A stretch of DNA of 64,000 bases from Paenibacillus sp. JDR-2 (GTDB lineage Bacteria; Bacillota; Bacilli; Paenibacillales; Paenibacillaceae), in contig NC_012914.1 in the NCBI RefSeq assembly GCF_000023585.1, forward strand, positions 2,681,001-2,745,000, read 5' to 3'. The stretch's first letter is position 1, and each line of letters starts with the position of its first letter. Position numbers and translations under genes: made by a program. Below the pieces are notes generated by a model. The model worked only from the letters and a program-made list of their open reading frames with translations. It was not told where the DNA came from and made no database searches. Below are positions 50,391-58,607 of the stretch, in pieces.

Positions 50391-50484
50391 GGCGGTTGTT
50401 CTTTTTATAAAGGAAAGGATGAACCTGTTTGATCAGGGGATTCTAGCAGTAATGGCATACGATGGATAGCAGGAGGTAATACCA

Positions 50485-51480
50485 CTGATTGAGCTTCTGG
50501 ACATAAGAAAAACTTACGGAAATAGCGTGGAAGCTGTTAAAAATATAAGCCTGACCATTAATAAAGGTGAAATATTCGGCATTATCGGACATTCCGGGGC
50601 AGGCAAGAGCACCTTGCTCCGTTGCGTGAATTTGCTGGAGCGCCCAACATCGGGGACGGTTAAGGTAGGCGAAGTGGAGCTGACCCGGCTGTCGTCCACG
50701 CAGCTGCAGAAGGAACGCCGCAGAATCGGAATGATTTTTCAGCACTTTAATCTCTTGTCGATGGCGACTGTTCGCGATAATATCGCGTTTCCGCTTGAGC
50801 TTGCGAAGATGCCAAGGGCTGCAGTAAAGCAACGGGTAGACGAGCTGCTTAAGCTGGTAGGGCTGGAGCAGCATGCGGATAAATATCCGGCGCAGCTCTC
50901 GGGTGGCCAGAAGCAGCGCGTGGGGATCGCCAGAGCGCTGGCGAACAATCCTGATGTGCTGCTGTGCGACGAGGCTACCTCGGCGCTTGATCCGCAGACG
51001 ACAAACGCGATTTTGTCGCTTCTGATGGACATTAATCAAAAGCTGGGCATCACGATTCTGCTTATTACGCACGAGATGCATGTCATCCGCTCGATCTGTG
51101 ACCGCGTTGCCGTTATTGACGGCGGCGAGATCGTCGAGATGGGGGATGTTCTGGATGTCTTCCTGAAGCCGCAGCATTCGATTACGAAGGATTTCGTCAG
51201 CCAGATTGCGGACTCCTTCGATCCGCGTGAGCTTATTGATACGAGGAGCGGCCGTCTCATCAAAATCAATTACGTTGGCGAGATTACGTACGAGCCGCTT
51301 TTGTTTAACGCGGTCAAATCAACCTCCGTTCAGTTTACGATCCTGCAAGGAACCGTCTCCCGCATGAAGAATACGCCTTACGGACAGCTGGTCATCGAGT
51401 TTATCGGCGATAACGGAGAGATTGACAGGGTGCTTGACGAGCTTCGGGCGAAAGGGCTGGAAGTAGGTGATTTGAAATGA
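50485..51480 (+). CDS. metN: Methionine ABC transporter ATP-binding protein
   Basis: 331 residues if started at CTG 50485, 7 bp after the perfect AGGAGGT at 50471-50477. No ATG, GTG or TTG exists in frame between the stop at 50467 and GTG 50527, and starting at 50527 would delete the first strand and the A-loop tyrosine (RKTYGN). ABC features: Walker A GHSGAGKSTLLRC, Q-loop, signature LSGGQKQRVGIARAL, Walker B VLLCDEATSALD, H-loop LITHEMHV; then the C-terminal NIL regulatory domain (about 250-331) that binds methionine. Overlaps metI by 4 bp. Confidence 0.93.
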   Translation: MIELLDIRKTYGNSVEAVKNISLTINKGEIFGIIGHSGAGKSTLLRCVNLLERPTSGTVKVGEVELTRLSSTQLQKERRRIGMIFQHFNLLSMATVRDNIAFPLELAKMPRAAVKQRVDELLKLVGLEQHADKYPAQLSGGQKQRVGIARALANNPDVLLCDEATSALDPQTTNAILSLLMDINQKLGITILLITHEMHVIRSICDRVAVIDGGEIVEMGDVLDVFLKPQHSITKDFVSQIADSFDPRELIDTRSGRLIKINYVGEITYEPLLFNAVKSTSVQFTILQGTVSRMKNTPYGQLVIEFIGDNGEIDRVLDELRAKGLEVGDLK

Positions 51481-52154
51481 TGCTGAAGCAGAAGATTGAC
51501 TGGAGCCAGGTGCGCTGGGAAGATATTTGGCCGGCAACCAAAGACACCTTGACGATGATTGGCGCTTCGCTGATATTTACCGTCATTCTCGGCTTGTTAA
51601 TCGGGATCATACTTTTCTTGACTTCCCGAAAACAGCTGCTTGAACAGCCTATCGTGTACGGTTTGTTATCGTTTGTAGTTAATATCCTGCGATCGGTACC
51701 GTTTGTCATTCTAATGATTCTGATTATGCCGATGACAAAGATTCTGACCGGTACGACCCTAGGCGTACAGGGCACGATTCCGCCGCTTGTTGTTGCGGCA
51801 GCGCCGTTTTTCGCCAGACTGGTGGAAACATCTCTCCGCGAAGTGGACAAAGGCGTTATCGAAGCAGCGCAGGCGATGGGCGCTTCCAGATGGGATATCG
51901 TCAGACGCGTCCTGCTGCTTGAAGCAAGACCGGGCTTGCTGGCGGGAATTACGATTACGGCGGTAACGCTTGTGTCTTATACGGCTATGGCCGGCGTTAT
52001 TGGCGGCGGCGGTCTCGGTGATCTTGCCCTGCGCTACGGTTATCAAAGATTCCAGCTTAGCGTTATGATCGTAACGGTAGCCATGCTCATTATTTTGGTT
52101 CAACTCCTGCAGATGGTAGGCGACCATTTGGTTCGCCGGTTTAGCCGGAAGTAA
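51477..52154 (+). CDS. metI: Methionine ABC transporter permease
   Basis: 225 residues; ATG at 51477 overlaps the metN stop (ATGA). Five membrane helices and the EAA-type coupling loop EAAQAMGASRWDIVRRVLLLEARPGLLAG near residues 130-155. ILRSVPFVILMILIMP and GVIGGGGLGDLALRYGYQRF are typical of MetI/MetP. It pairs with MetN and the lipoprotein MetQ downstream. Confidence 0.95.
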   Translation: MMLKQKIDWSQVRWEDIWPATKDTLTMIGASLIFTVILGLLIGIILFLTSRKQLLEQPIVYGLLSFVVNILRSVPFVILMILIMPMTKILTGTTLGVQGTIPPLVVAAAPFFARLVETSLREVDKGVIEAAQAMGASRWDIVRRVLLLEARPGLLAGITITAVTLVSYTAMAGVIGGGGLGDLALRYGYQRFQLSVMIVTVAMLIILVQLLQMVGDHLVRRFSRK

Positions 52155-52199
52155 GGTGGACATCATAGAAGCAACATACAGAAGGTGGAGGAAACGGAA

Positions 52200-53048
52200 A
52201 TGAAGAAATTTGGTTTTATCCTGCTTGCCCTTACGCTTGTCATTGCGTTATCCGCATGCGGCGCTAAGAAGGAAGAGAGCAATACGAACAACACTTCTGC
52301 CGGCAATGGCGGCAATGAAGTAAAAGAAGTAACCTTGAAGGTTGGCGCAACTCCGGTGCCGCACGCGGAAATTCTTAATTTCATCAAGCCTGCTTTGAAG
52401 GAACAAGGCATTAATCTTGAAGTTGTAGAATTCAACGATTATGTTCAACCGAATACGCGACTGTACGAGAAAGAACTGGACGCAAACTTCTTCCAGCATA
52501 CGCCGTACCTTGACCAATTCAACAAAGACAAGGGTTATGATCTTGTAAGCGTTGCGGGCGTTCACATTGAGCCAATGGGCGCTTATTCCAAAAAAATCAA
52601 AAGCGCGGATGAACTGAAAGACGGCGCTAAAGTGGTAATTCCAAACGACCCGACAAACGGAGGCCGTGCGCTTCAACTGCTTGCTGCTAATAATGTTATC
52701 AAGCTGAAAGACGGCGTTGGCGTTGCAGCTACCGTGCACGACATTACCGAAAATCCGAAAAACCTGAAAATTACCGAGGTAGAAGCCGCTACTCTTCCGC
52801 GCGTTTTGGGAGAAGTCGATCTTGCTCTGATCAACTCCAACTTTGCGCTCGAAGCGGATCTTGTTCCTTCGAAGGATGCTATCTTCATCGAAGGCAGCGA
52901 TTCGCCTTACGTAAATATTCTGGTTGCCCGTCCGGACAACAAAGATTCCGACGCCATGAAGAAACTGGCTGCGGCTTTGCAATCCCCGGATGTGAAGAAA
53001 TTTATCGAAGACAAATATGCGGGCGCGATTGTTCCCGCGTTTAAATAA
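52200..53048 (+). CDS. metQ: Methionine-binding lipoprotein MetQ
   Basis: 282 residues from ATG at 52200 with AAGGTGGAGG. Lipobox ALSACG with lipidated Cys20 after a 19-residue signal; a Ser/Asn/Gly-rich spacer follows. The NlpA/MetQ core starts VTLKVGATPVPHAEIL and has LDANFFQHTPYLDQFN and GDSPYVNILVARPDN-like sequence. It captures D- and L-methionine outside the membrane and delivers it to MetNI. The operon ends at a terminator 12 bp downstream. Confidence 0.95.
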   Translation: MKKFGFILLALTLVIALSACGAKKEESNTNNTSAGNGGNEVKEVTLKVGATPVPHAEILNFIKPALKEQGINLEVVEFNDYVQPNTRLYEKELDANFFQHTPYLDQFNKDKGYDLVSVAGVHIEPMGAYSKKIKSADELKDGAKVVIPNDPTNGGRALQLLAANNVIKLKDGVGVAATVHDITENPKNLKITEVEAATLPRVLGEVDLALINSNFALEADLVPSKDAIFIEGSDSPYVNILVARPDNKDSDAMKKLAAALQSPDVKKFIEDKYAGAIVPAFK

Positions 53049-53059
53049 TCCGTATTTTA

Positions 53060-53098
53060 AATAAACCGTGCATTAATCTGTACGGTTTATTTTTATCT
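53060..53098 (+). terminator. Terminator after metQ
   Basis: AAATAAACCGT pairs perfectly with ACGGTTTATTT around a 12-base loop, followed by TTATCT. The last part of the stem doubles as T-run. Confidence 0.88.
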
Positions 53099-53154
53099 AT
53101 CAATCTAGAAGATTACTAAACAAATTCGCCTATTATTTACTAATTCCGTATATT

Positions 53155-53187
53155 ACCCCTAGGATCCTCGCATCCTGGGGTTTTTTT
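53155..53187 (+). terminator. Second terminator, isolating the downstream forespore promoter
   Basis: ACCCC-t-AGGAT pairs with ATCCT-GGGGT around CCTCGC, then TTTTTTT. No gene lies between it and the metQ terminator. It sits directly before the sigma-G-like promoter, which fits an insulator. Confidence 0.85.
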
Positions 53188-53216
53188 GCATGAAATTAAA
53201 TAGCCAAGCCATACTA
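53188..53216 (+). promoter_or_regulatory. Sigma-G promoter of the DUF2953-gerW pair
   Basis: GCATG (53188-53192), 17 bp, CATACTA (53210-53216), matching GHATR / CATWMTA at every position. It points to forespore expression of the next two genes. Confidence 0.7.
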
Positions 53217-53255
53217 CAAGTAACCTATTTTTCATAAAGCTGGAGGAAGCATGGA

Positions 53256-53945
53256 ATGATCGGTTATCCGTATGTTTGGGTACTCGCGGCCGGTCTCATT
53301 ATTGTGCTTTTCCTTCTCATTGCCTTGGTATCGCCGGTTGTGATCCAAGGAGAGATGAGACGCGATGGGGAAAATGACGACATCGAGATCAATTTCAAGG
53401 CGCTCTTCGGATTATTGCGCTATAAGCTGAAGATACGTTCAATTGATTTCAGCGGCAAGGCGATCCGTCTGCATGAGCATTTAATGGGTACAAGCATCGG
53501 CATGAGCAGCAAGGACGAGAAGAATGATGAAATTGACACTCACCGCGTAATGGTTGGAATCGAGAAATATAAGCGCGCCGCCGCATTGACGTACAACCTC
53601 TCTCATTGGGCGAAGCAAACGTTAGCAAAGGTCAGGCTGGAGGAGTGGAAATGGTTCAGCTACGTAGGCACGGGTGATGCGATGTGGACGGCAATGGCGA
53701 CAGGCGCGCTGTGGTCGGTAAAAACAACGACCTTGGGTGTGTTGTCCCAATTTGTGAAGCTGAGTGCCGAGCCGAGAGTGGAGGTGCAGCCTGTGTATGC
53801 GCATACTTGCTTCCGAACAGAATGGACCTGTATCGCCAAGATTGGTTTAGGCAATGCCATCATGGCAGGCCTGCACCTGCTTGTTCGCCTAAGGAATGCA
53901 AAAGAAGGCGTCCAGGCTTGGCGAAGCTTGCTGTTTAAAGCATAA
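53256..53945 (+). CDS. DUF2953 protein (YtfI-like)
   Basis: 229 residues, ATG with CTGGAGGAAGC. One N-terminal membrane helix (about 8-31) with a strand-rich region EINFKALFGLLRYKLKI, and a cytoplasmic or spore-surface domain with TGDAMWTAMATGALWSV. DUF2953 genes sit upstream of gerW in Bacillus and Paenibacillus. Biochemical role is unknown; the sigma-G promoter and gerW neighbour suggest a function in spores. Confidence 0.82.
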   Translation: MIGYPYVWVLAAGLIIVLFLLIALVSPVVIQGEMRRDGENDDIEINFKALFGLLRYKLKIRSIDFSGKAIRLHEHLMGTSIGMSSKDEKNDEIDTHRVMVGIEKYKRAAALTYNLSHWAKQTLAKVRLEEWKWFSYVGTGDAMWTAMATGALWSVKTTTLGVLSQFVKLSAEPRVEVQPVYAHTCFRTEWTCIAKIGLGNAIMAGLHLLVRLRNAKEGVQAWRSLLFKA

Positions 53946-54078
53946 ACGCTTAGGGCTGATTCGAGGCTAACGTTTGGCTTCATACATAGTCCATACCCGG
54001 ACTGAGCACAATACCAAAAGTGTAGGCGAGTCCTCATCCTTAACGCACAAACACAATTTAACTTCAGGAGGAGTCACA

Positions 54079-54552
54079 ATGCCAGAACATCCGATTCAAG
54101 GCCTCATGCAGACCGCAATGGAAAATATCAAAGAGATGGTCGACGTCAATACGATTGTCGGCGATCCTGTTCAAACGCCGGATGGCAGCATCATTATGCC
54201 GATCTCGAAGGTAGGTTTCGGCTTCGTGGCTGGCGGCAGCGATATCCGCTTCGACGGCTCTGCCTCGCATGATCACTCTTCGTCATCTGACGGCCATAAC
54301 CAACATAATGCCGGGGCTGCAGGGCCGTTTGGCGGCGGCAGCGGCGGGGGCGTCTCGATTACGCCAATTGCTTTTCTTGTGGTTGGTACGCACGGCGTGA
54401 AGATTGTACCGCTTGATAACCAAACGCATCTGATGGAGCGCATTATCGATTCGGCTCCTGTCGTATTCGATAAAGTGCAGCATATGTTCAGGACATCAGC
54501 CGGCAAACACGAACACGACTATATCACAGATGGTAACGACACCCTCATCTAG
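54079..54552 (+). CDS. gerW: Spore germination protein GerW (YtfJ)
   Basis: 157 residues from ATG at 54079 with CAGGAGGAG; earlier in-frame codons have no site. N-terminal PEHPIQGLMQTAMENIKEMVDVNTIVGDPV, the central PISKVGFGFVAGGSD, a His/Ser-rich then Gly-rich loop (about 72-100, HDHSSSSDGHNQHN and GPFGGGSGGG) and ITPIAFLVVG. GerW is a forespore protein that loads germination proteins; the low-complexity loop is longer than usual. Probably cotranscribed with the DUF2953 gene. Confidence 0.92.
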   Translation: MPEHPIQGLMQTAMENIKEMVDVNTIVGDPVQTPDGSIIMPISKVGFGFVAGGSDIRFDGSASHDHSSSSDGHNQHNAGAAGPFGGGSGGGVSITPIAFLVVGTHGVKIVPLDNQTHLMERIIDSAPVVFDKVQHMFRTSAGKHEHDYITDGNDTLI

Positions 54553-54554
54553 GG

Positions 54555-54584
54555 AAACTGCCCGCAAGGGCAGTTTTTCGTTTT
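54555..54584 (+). terminator. Terminator after gerW
   Basis: AAACTGCCC and GGGCAGTTT closed by a stable GCAA tetraloop, then TTCGTTTT. Confidence 0.93.
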
Positions 54585-54591
54585 AGGGCAT

Positions 54592-54621
54592 GTCTTAATT
54601 TGCCCATTCTAAGCATATACT
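54592..54621 (+). promoter_or_regulatory. Sigma-E-like promoter of dacB-spmA-spmB
   Basis: GTCTTAAT (54592-54599), 14 bp, CATATACT (54614-54621). The -10 is close to CATACAMT and the spacing is right. The dacB operon is sigma-E controlled in B. subtilis. Confidence 0.55.
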
Positions 54622-54664
54622 GTACAAGGTGAGGGCTGACGATAGGAAAGGAGCAGCGAAAGAC

Positions 54665-55846
54665 GTGATAGGAAGACAGCTTCGCCGGATAGGAATCGCC
54701 TTATGGGCAGCAAGTTTGATTTGGGGGACAAGCTTTACGGCATCCGTGTACGCGGCACCAAATCCTTATCACACTAGCGCGAACGGTTCGGCGCTGGTTG
54801 ATGTGAAATCGGGTAGAATTCTGTATAGCGAAAATGGAGACCAATCGATGCGGATAGCCAGTCTGACAAAAATCATGACTGCAATAGTCGCAATCGAGCA
54901 TGGTAAGCTGTCAGAGCGAGTGAAGACGAGCAGCAGAGCGGTTGGCAAAGAGGGCTCTTCCATTTATCTGCAGCTGGGTGAGGAAATGACCCTTCTCAAT
55001 ATGCTGTATGGACTTATGCTGCGTTCAGGCAATGATGCGGCAACGGCAATCGCCGAGCATGTAGGAGGCTCGGAAGAAGGCTTTGTCCATCTCATGAACG
55101 AGAAAGCCGAGATGCTTGGTTTAACGCATACCCAATTCAAAAACCCGCATGGTCTGGATGTAGAAGGACACTATTCATCTGCCAATGACCTTGCCAAACT
55201 GACGGCATACGCGCTTCGGAATCCGGTATTTGCTGAAATCGTGAGCACCAAGGTCAAAAGCGTCCCGAATCCTCATGAGAAGTGGCAATACAGCTGGACG
55301 AACAAAAACAAAATGCTGGCTATGTATGAGGGTGCGGATGGCGTTAAGACCGGTTATACCAAAAAAGCGCTGCGTTGTCTGGTCAGCTCGGCGACGCGAG
55401 ACGGACAGCAACTAGCTGCCGTAACGTTGAATGACCGGGATGATTGGGTAGACCACCGTCAAATGCTGGACTGGGGCTTTAAGCATTATCCGCTGATGGA
55501 AGTGGCAAGCAAGGGCCAGACGATTGCCGGATACCCGTTAGCGGTGGGGAATTCTTTCTATTATCCGTTAGCCGAAGAGGAACGGGGCAGTCTGCAATCC
55601 CGGCTGATCGTTCTTGATATGGCAACGATGAACTATAAGCTCGGGGAACGCGGCGCGCTTGAATGGTATTTGAACGATCAGAAAATCGGATCCATTCCCG
55701 TATATGACATCGGAAGCGCAAGAATGAGCTTGCCGGAGCGCAAGCCGATGTCGGATGCCGCATTGCTTCTTGATTATAAAAAAGCTTCCAGAGAGCATGA
55801 AAGCTTCATACATTCGATAACTGCTGTTATCGGTGCACTATTTTGA
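54665..55846 (+). CDS. dacB: D-alanyl-D-alanine carboxypeptidase DacB
   Basis: 393 residues from GTG at 54665 (AAGGAG about 11 bp upstream); GTG at 54629 adds a hydrophilic leader. Signal peptide (about 5-31, cut after VYAA). Active-site motifs SLTK (about 68), SGN (about 124) and KTG (about 226). Mother-cell enzyme that sets cortex peptidoglycan cross-linking. The operon order dacB-spmA-spmB and the sigma-E-like promoter support DacB over DacF, which is at 35910. Confidence 0.9.
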   Translation: MIGRQLRRIGIALWAASLIWGTSFTASVYAAPNPYHTSANGSALVDVKSGRILYSENGDQSMRIASLTKIMTAIVAIEHGKLSERVKTSSRAVGKEGSSIYLQLGEEMTLLNMLYGLMLRSGNDAATAIAEHVGGSEEGFVHLMNEKAEMLGLTHTQFKNPHGLDVEGHYSSANDLAKLTAYALRNPVFAEIVSTKVKSVPNPHEKWQYSWTNKNKMLAMYEGADGVKTGYTKKALRCLVSSATRDGQQLAAVTLNDRDDWVDHRQMLDWGFKHYPLMEVASKGQTIAGYPLAVGNSFYYPLAEEERGSLQSRLIVLDMATMNYKLGERGALEWYLNDQKIGSIPVYDIGSARMSLPERKPMSDAALLLDYKKASREHESFIHSITAVIGALF

Positions 55847-55943
55847 AATATAGGCAGTTTTCGCTGCTTGTATTTCACACGCGGAACGAATGCTTATCAT
55901 CGGCAGCGTTTACGCTTGGCTAATCGGGGGAGGTAAGCCAATT

Positions 55944-56642
55944 ATGGTGAACTGGATATGGTTGTTTTTTATTGTTATAAGCGTGGTTGTGGCGGCTATT
56001 AACGGTCGGATTGACGCAGTGACGCAGGCGGCGTTCGATGGCGCTAAATCGGGAGTAACCATCAGCTTCGGGCTAATCAGCATTATGGTATTTTGGCTGG
56101 GGATGATGCGGATTGCGGAGGATGCAGGGGTGCTGAAAAAGATGGCCAAGCTGTTGAGTCCGGTTGTCAGATGGTTATTTCCGGACGTTCCGGCCAATCA
56201 TCCCGCGATGGGCTATATCATGAGCAACCTAAGCGCTAATCTGTTCGGATTAGGCAACGCCGCCACACCAATGGGGATTAAAGCGATGCAGGAGCTGCAA
56301 AAGCTTAATCCCGATCAGGAGACGGCAACACCGGCTATGTGCACCCTTCTGGCGTTAAATACGTCCAGTATTACGCTTGTTCCTACAACATTAATTGCAA
56401 TCCGGATGAATTACGGTTCGGCTAACCCTGCGGAAATTGTCGGTACAACGCTTGCGGCAACATTTGTTGCGACAGGCGCCGCTATTCTTGCGGACCGATG
56501 GTACCGCAGGAGGTCTGGGCCGCCTCCGGCAAATAAATTGACTTCAGGTAAAACGTCCGGCAAGGCCTTGCCGGCTCATACCACAATGGATCCTCCAATT
56601 TCGGCTGTCACGGCAGTTAAGGGGGGTGGCGATATTGTTTGA
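55944..56642 (+). CDS. spmA: Spore maturation protein A
   Basis: 232 residues from ATG at 55944 with GGGGAGGTAAG; the earlier ATG at 55890 has no good site. A nucleoside-recognition (Gate) domain membrane protein: MSNLSANLFGLGNAATPMGIKAMQ is diagnostic. About five helices to residue 190, then a hydrophilic Pro/Ser/Lys-rich tail (about 195-232) absent from shorter homologues. SpmA and SpmB are needed for spore core dehydration. The tail overlaps the spmB start. Confidence 0.92.
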   Translation: MVNWIWLFFIVISVVVAAINGRIDAVTQAAFDGAKSGVTISFGLISIMVFWLGMMRIAEDAGVLKKMAKLLSPVVRWLFPDVPANHPAMGYIMSNLSANLFGLGNAATPMGIKAMQELQKLNPDQETATPAMCTLLALNTSSITLVPTTLIAIRMNYGSANPAEIVGTTLAATFVATGAAILADRWYRRRSGPPPANKLTSGKTSGKALPAHTTMDPPISAVTAVKGGGDIV

Positions 56643-57168
56643 GTTGTTTACCCGCATTTCGGCTTGGCTTATTCCTGCTATTATCGTATTTATTCCTTTA
56701 TATGCGGCATTCCGGAAAGTCCCTGTATACGAAACCTTTATTGAAGGCGCAAAAGACGGCTTTGGCACTGCTATTAACATTATTCCCTCGCTGGTTGGCA
56801 TGATGGTGGCCATCAGTATGTTCCGCGCTTCCGGTGCCATGGATCTGATGCTTGGCGCCGTGCGTCCGTTGTTTGATTGGTTAAGCATTCCGACAGAAGT
56901 ATTGCCGCTTGGCATTCTGCGGCCGCTGACAGGAGCGGGATCGCTTGCTTTCACCGCCGATCTAATTGCCACGCATGGACCGGATTCCATGATAGGCCGT
57001 ATCGCGTCTACGATTCAAGGCAGTACGGATACAACGCTGTACGTGTTGACGGTCTATTTTGGCGCGGTGGGTATCCGCAAGACCAAATATGCGTTGAAAG
57101 TTGGCTTGTTCTCCGATTTAGTCGGATTTTTGGCCGCAATTATGATCTGTCTGTACATATTCAAGTAG
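56635..57168 (+). CDS. spmB: Spore maturation protein B
   Basis: 177 residues from TTG at 56635, 8 bp after AAGGGGGG; GTG at 56626 lies within that site. Gate-domain membrane protein with AIIVFIPLYAAFRKVPVYE, FIEGAKDGFGTAINIIPSLV and GSTDTTLYVLTVYFGAVGI. Overlaps spmA by 8 bp, so both are made in step. Confidence 0.92.
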   Translation: MFELFTRISAWLIPAIIVFIPLYAAFRKVPVYETFIEGAKDGFGTAINIIPSLVGMMVAISMFRASGAMDLMLGAVRPLFDWLSIPTEVLPLGILRPLTGAGSLAFTADLIATHGPDSMIGRIASTIQGSTDTTLYVLTVYFGAVGIRKTKYALKVGLFSDLVGFLAAIMICLYIFK

Positions 57169-57223
57169 CTCGCGCTTGTGCTTTCCCTCCCATATCGTTA
57201 TGATGGAGGTTGAGGTGAAAGCA

Positions 57224-57967
57224 TTGGAACGTTTACAGAAAATATTAGCACAAGCGGGCGTCGCATCCCGTCGAAAATGCGAAGAGCTTATTCTTGCCGG
57301 TGCCGTTGAGGTAAATGGCGAGAAAGTGACAACGCTGGGAGTTAAAGCGGATCCGGCAACGGATGAAATTACGGTGAACGGCAAGCCGATCCGCAGCGAG
57401 AAAAAAATCTATTTGATGCTGAATAAGCCAAAAGGTGTCATCACAAGCGCCAAGGATCCGCAAGGGCGCAAAGTGGTGGCTGATTTTTTGCCCGGCATTA
57501 GAGAGCGCGTGTATCCGGTCGGACGATTGGACTACGATACCGAAGGATTGCTGCTTCTTACGAATGACGGGGAGTTCGCCAATCTTCTTACGCATCCGAG
57601 CCATCACGTGCCTAAGACCTATTACGCAACCGTAAAAGGCGTACCGCACGGATCGCTTTTGGATCAGTTGAAGAAGGGCGTTATGCTGGAGGATGGTTTG
57701 ACGGCGCCTGCAGAGGTCGAATATCAGGATATTGACGAAGAGAAAAACATGTCGACCATTCGCATTACCATCTACGAAGGACGCAACCGTCAGGTGCGCC
57801 GCATGTTTGATGCGATCAAACATCCGGTTCTGAAGCTGAGACGCGTGAAATTCGGCGAGCTTGGTCTCCGTACACTAGCCAGAGGACAGTTCAGACACCT
57901 TACTCCGGTTGAAGTTAAGGAGCTTCGGGACCAGGCGCGCAAGACACATAAAGTTCATAAAAAGTAA
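57224..57967 (+). CDS. rluB: 23S rRNA pseudouridine synthase RluB-type
   Basis: 247 residues. TTG at 57224 gives MERLQKILAQAGVASRRKC and has GAGGTGA 5 bp upstream; GTG at 57215 is an alternative. S4 domain (about 1-60) plus RluB/E/F catalytic domain with the Asp in PVGRLDYDTEGLLLLTNDG (about 105) and EGRNRQVRRMFDAI. Modifies a uridine in 23S rRNA helix 89 in relatives. Basic C-terminal tail. Same place upstream of res genes as in B. subtilis. Confidence 0.92.
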   Translation: MERLQKILAQAGVASRRKCEELILAGAVEVNGEKVTTLGVKADPATDEITVNGKPIRSEKKIYLMLNKPKGVITSAKDPQGRKVVADFLPGIRERVYPVGRLDYDTEGLLLLTNDGEFANLLTHPSHHVPKTYYATVKGVPHGSLLDQLKKGVMLEDGLTAPAEVEYQDIDEEKNMSTIRITIYEGRNRQVRRMFDAIKHPVLKLRRVKFGELGLRTLARGQFRHLTPVEVKELRDQARKTHKVHKK

Positions 57968-57969
57968 AC

Positions 57970-58007
57970 GGCGGCAGCGGTTATTGCCGCCCATTTTTCG
58001 TTATAAT
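57970..58007 (+). terminator. Terminator after rluB, with the resA -10 just beyond
   Basis: GGCGGCA (57970-57976) pairs with TGCCGCC (57985-57991), then ATTTTTC. TATAAT at 58002-58007 follows at once; its -35 would have to lie in the hairpin, where none is convincing. Confidence 0.75.
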
Positions 58008-58058
58008 GAGTGTATTATTAGCTGACATCAATGGTGAAATGTAGGTGATGGGACGGGA

Positions 58059-58586
58059 ATGGGCAAGTATCGAAAAACGGTGCAAATTGTCATTCTGCTT
58101 GCCGTGCTAGTTGTAGGCGGATATGCCATTGGCAATACCCTATTCGCCGCTAGGGACGAAGGCATCCCGAAGATCGGGGAACAGCCGCCTGATTTTACGC
58201 TGGCCGATTTGCAGGGCAATACGCACAATCTTTCTGATTATAAAGGCAAGGCCGTTGTCATTAACTTCTGGGGGAGCTTCTGCCCGCCTTGCGTGAAGGA
58301 AATGCCGGAGTTCGAGCGCCAGTTCGAGAAATGGAAGGACTCGGGTCTCGAGGTGCTCGCGATTAACCTAAGCGAAGACACCCTTACGGTTAACAACTTT
58401 GTGCGCAGGTTTGACCTGAGTTATCCGATTTTGCGCGACGTGAACCGAAAGACGGAGCGGAAATACGGGCTGGAGTCCTACCCGACAACCTTTTTTGTCA
58501 AGCCGGACGGGACCATTCTGGATGTATTTGTAGGCGGGATGAGCGAGAATGATATCGATTCCCGTGTAGACAAACTGCTGCAGTAA
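58059..58586 (+). CDS. resA: Thiol-disulfide oxidoreductase ResA
   Basis: 175 residues. One N-terminal membrane anchor (about 9-27), then a thioredoxin fold outside the membrane. Active site CPPC at about 75-78 (B. subtilis ResA has CEPC), PPDFTLADLQGN at the start, and the cis-Pro loop SYPTTFFVKPDG. Reduces apocytochrome c for haem attachment. First gene of resA-resB-resC-resD-resE. Confidence 0.93.
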   Translation: MGKYRKTVQIVILLAVLVVGGYAIGNTLFAARDEGIPKIGEQPPDFTLADLQGNTHNLSDYKGKAVVINFWGSFCPPCVKEMPEFERQFEKWKDSGLEVLAINLSEDTLTVNNFVRRFDLSYPILRDVNRKTERKYGLESYPTTFFVKPDGTILDVFVGGMSENDIDSRVDKLLQ

Positions 58587-58607
58587 AGCTGACTAGGAGG
58601 TTTCACG

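Noticed and set aside
50391..50484. SAM (S-box) or T-box leader before metN
   Set aside because: The leader is under 100 nt and lacks the conserved S-box helices or a T-box sequence; only a promoter and ribosome site are supported.
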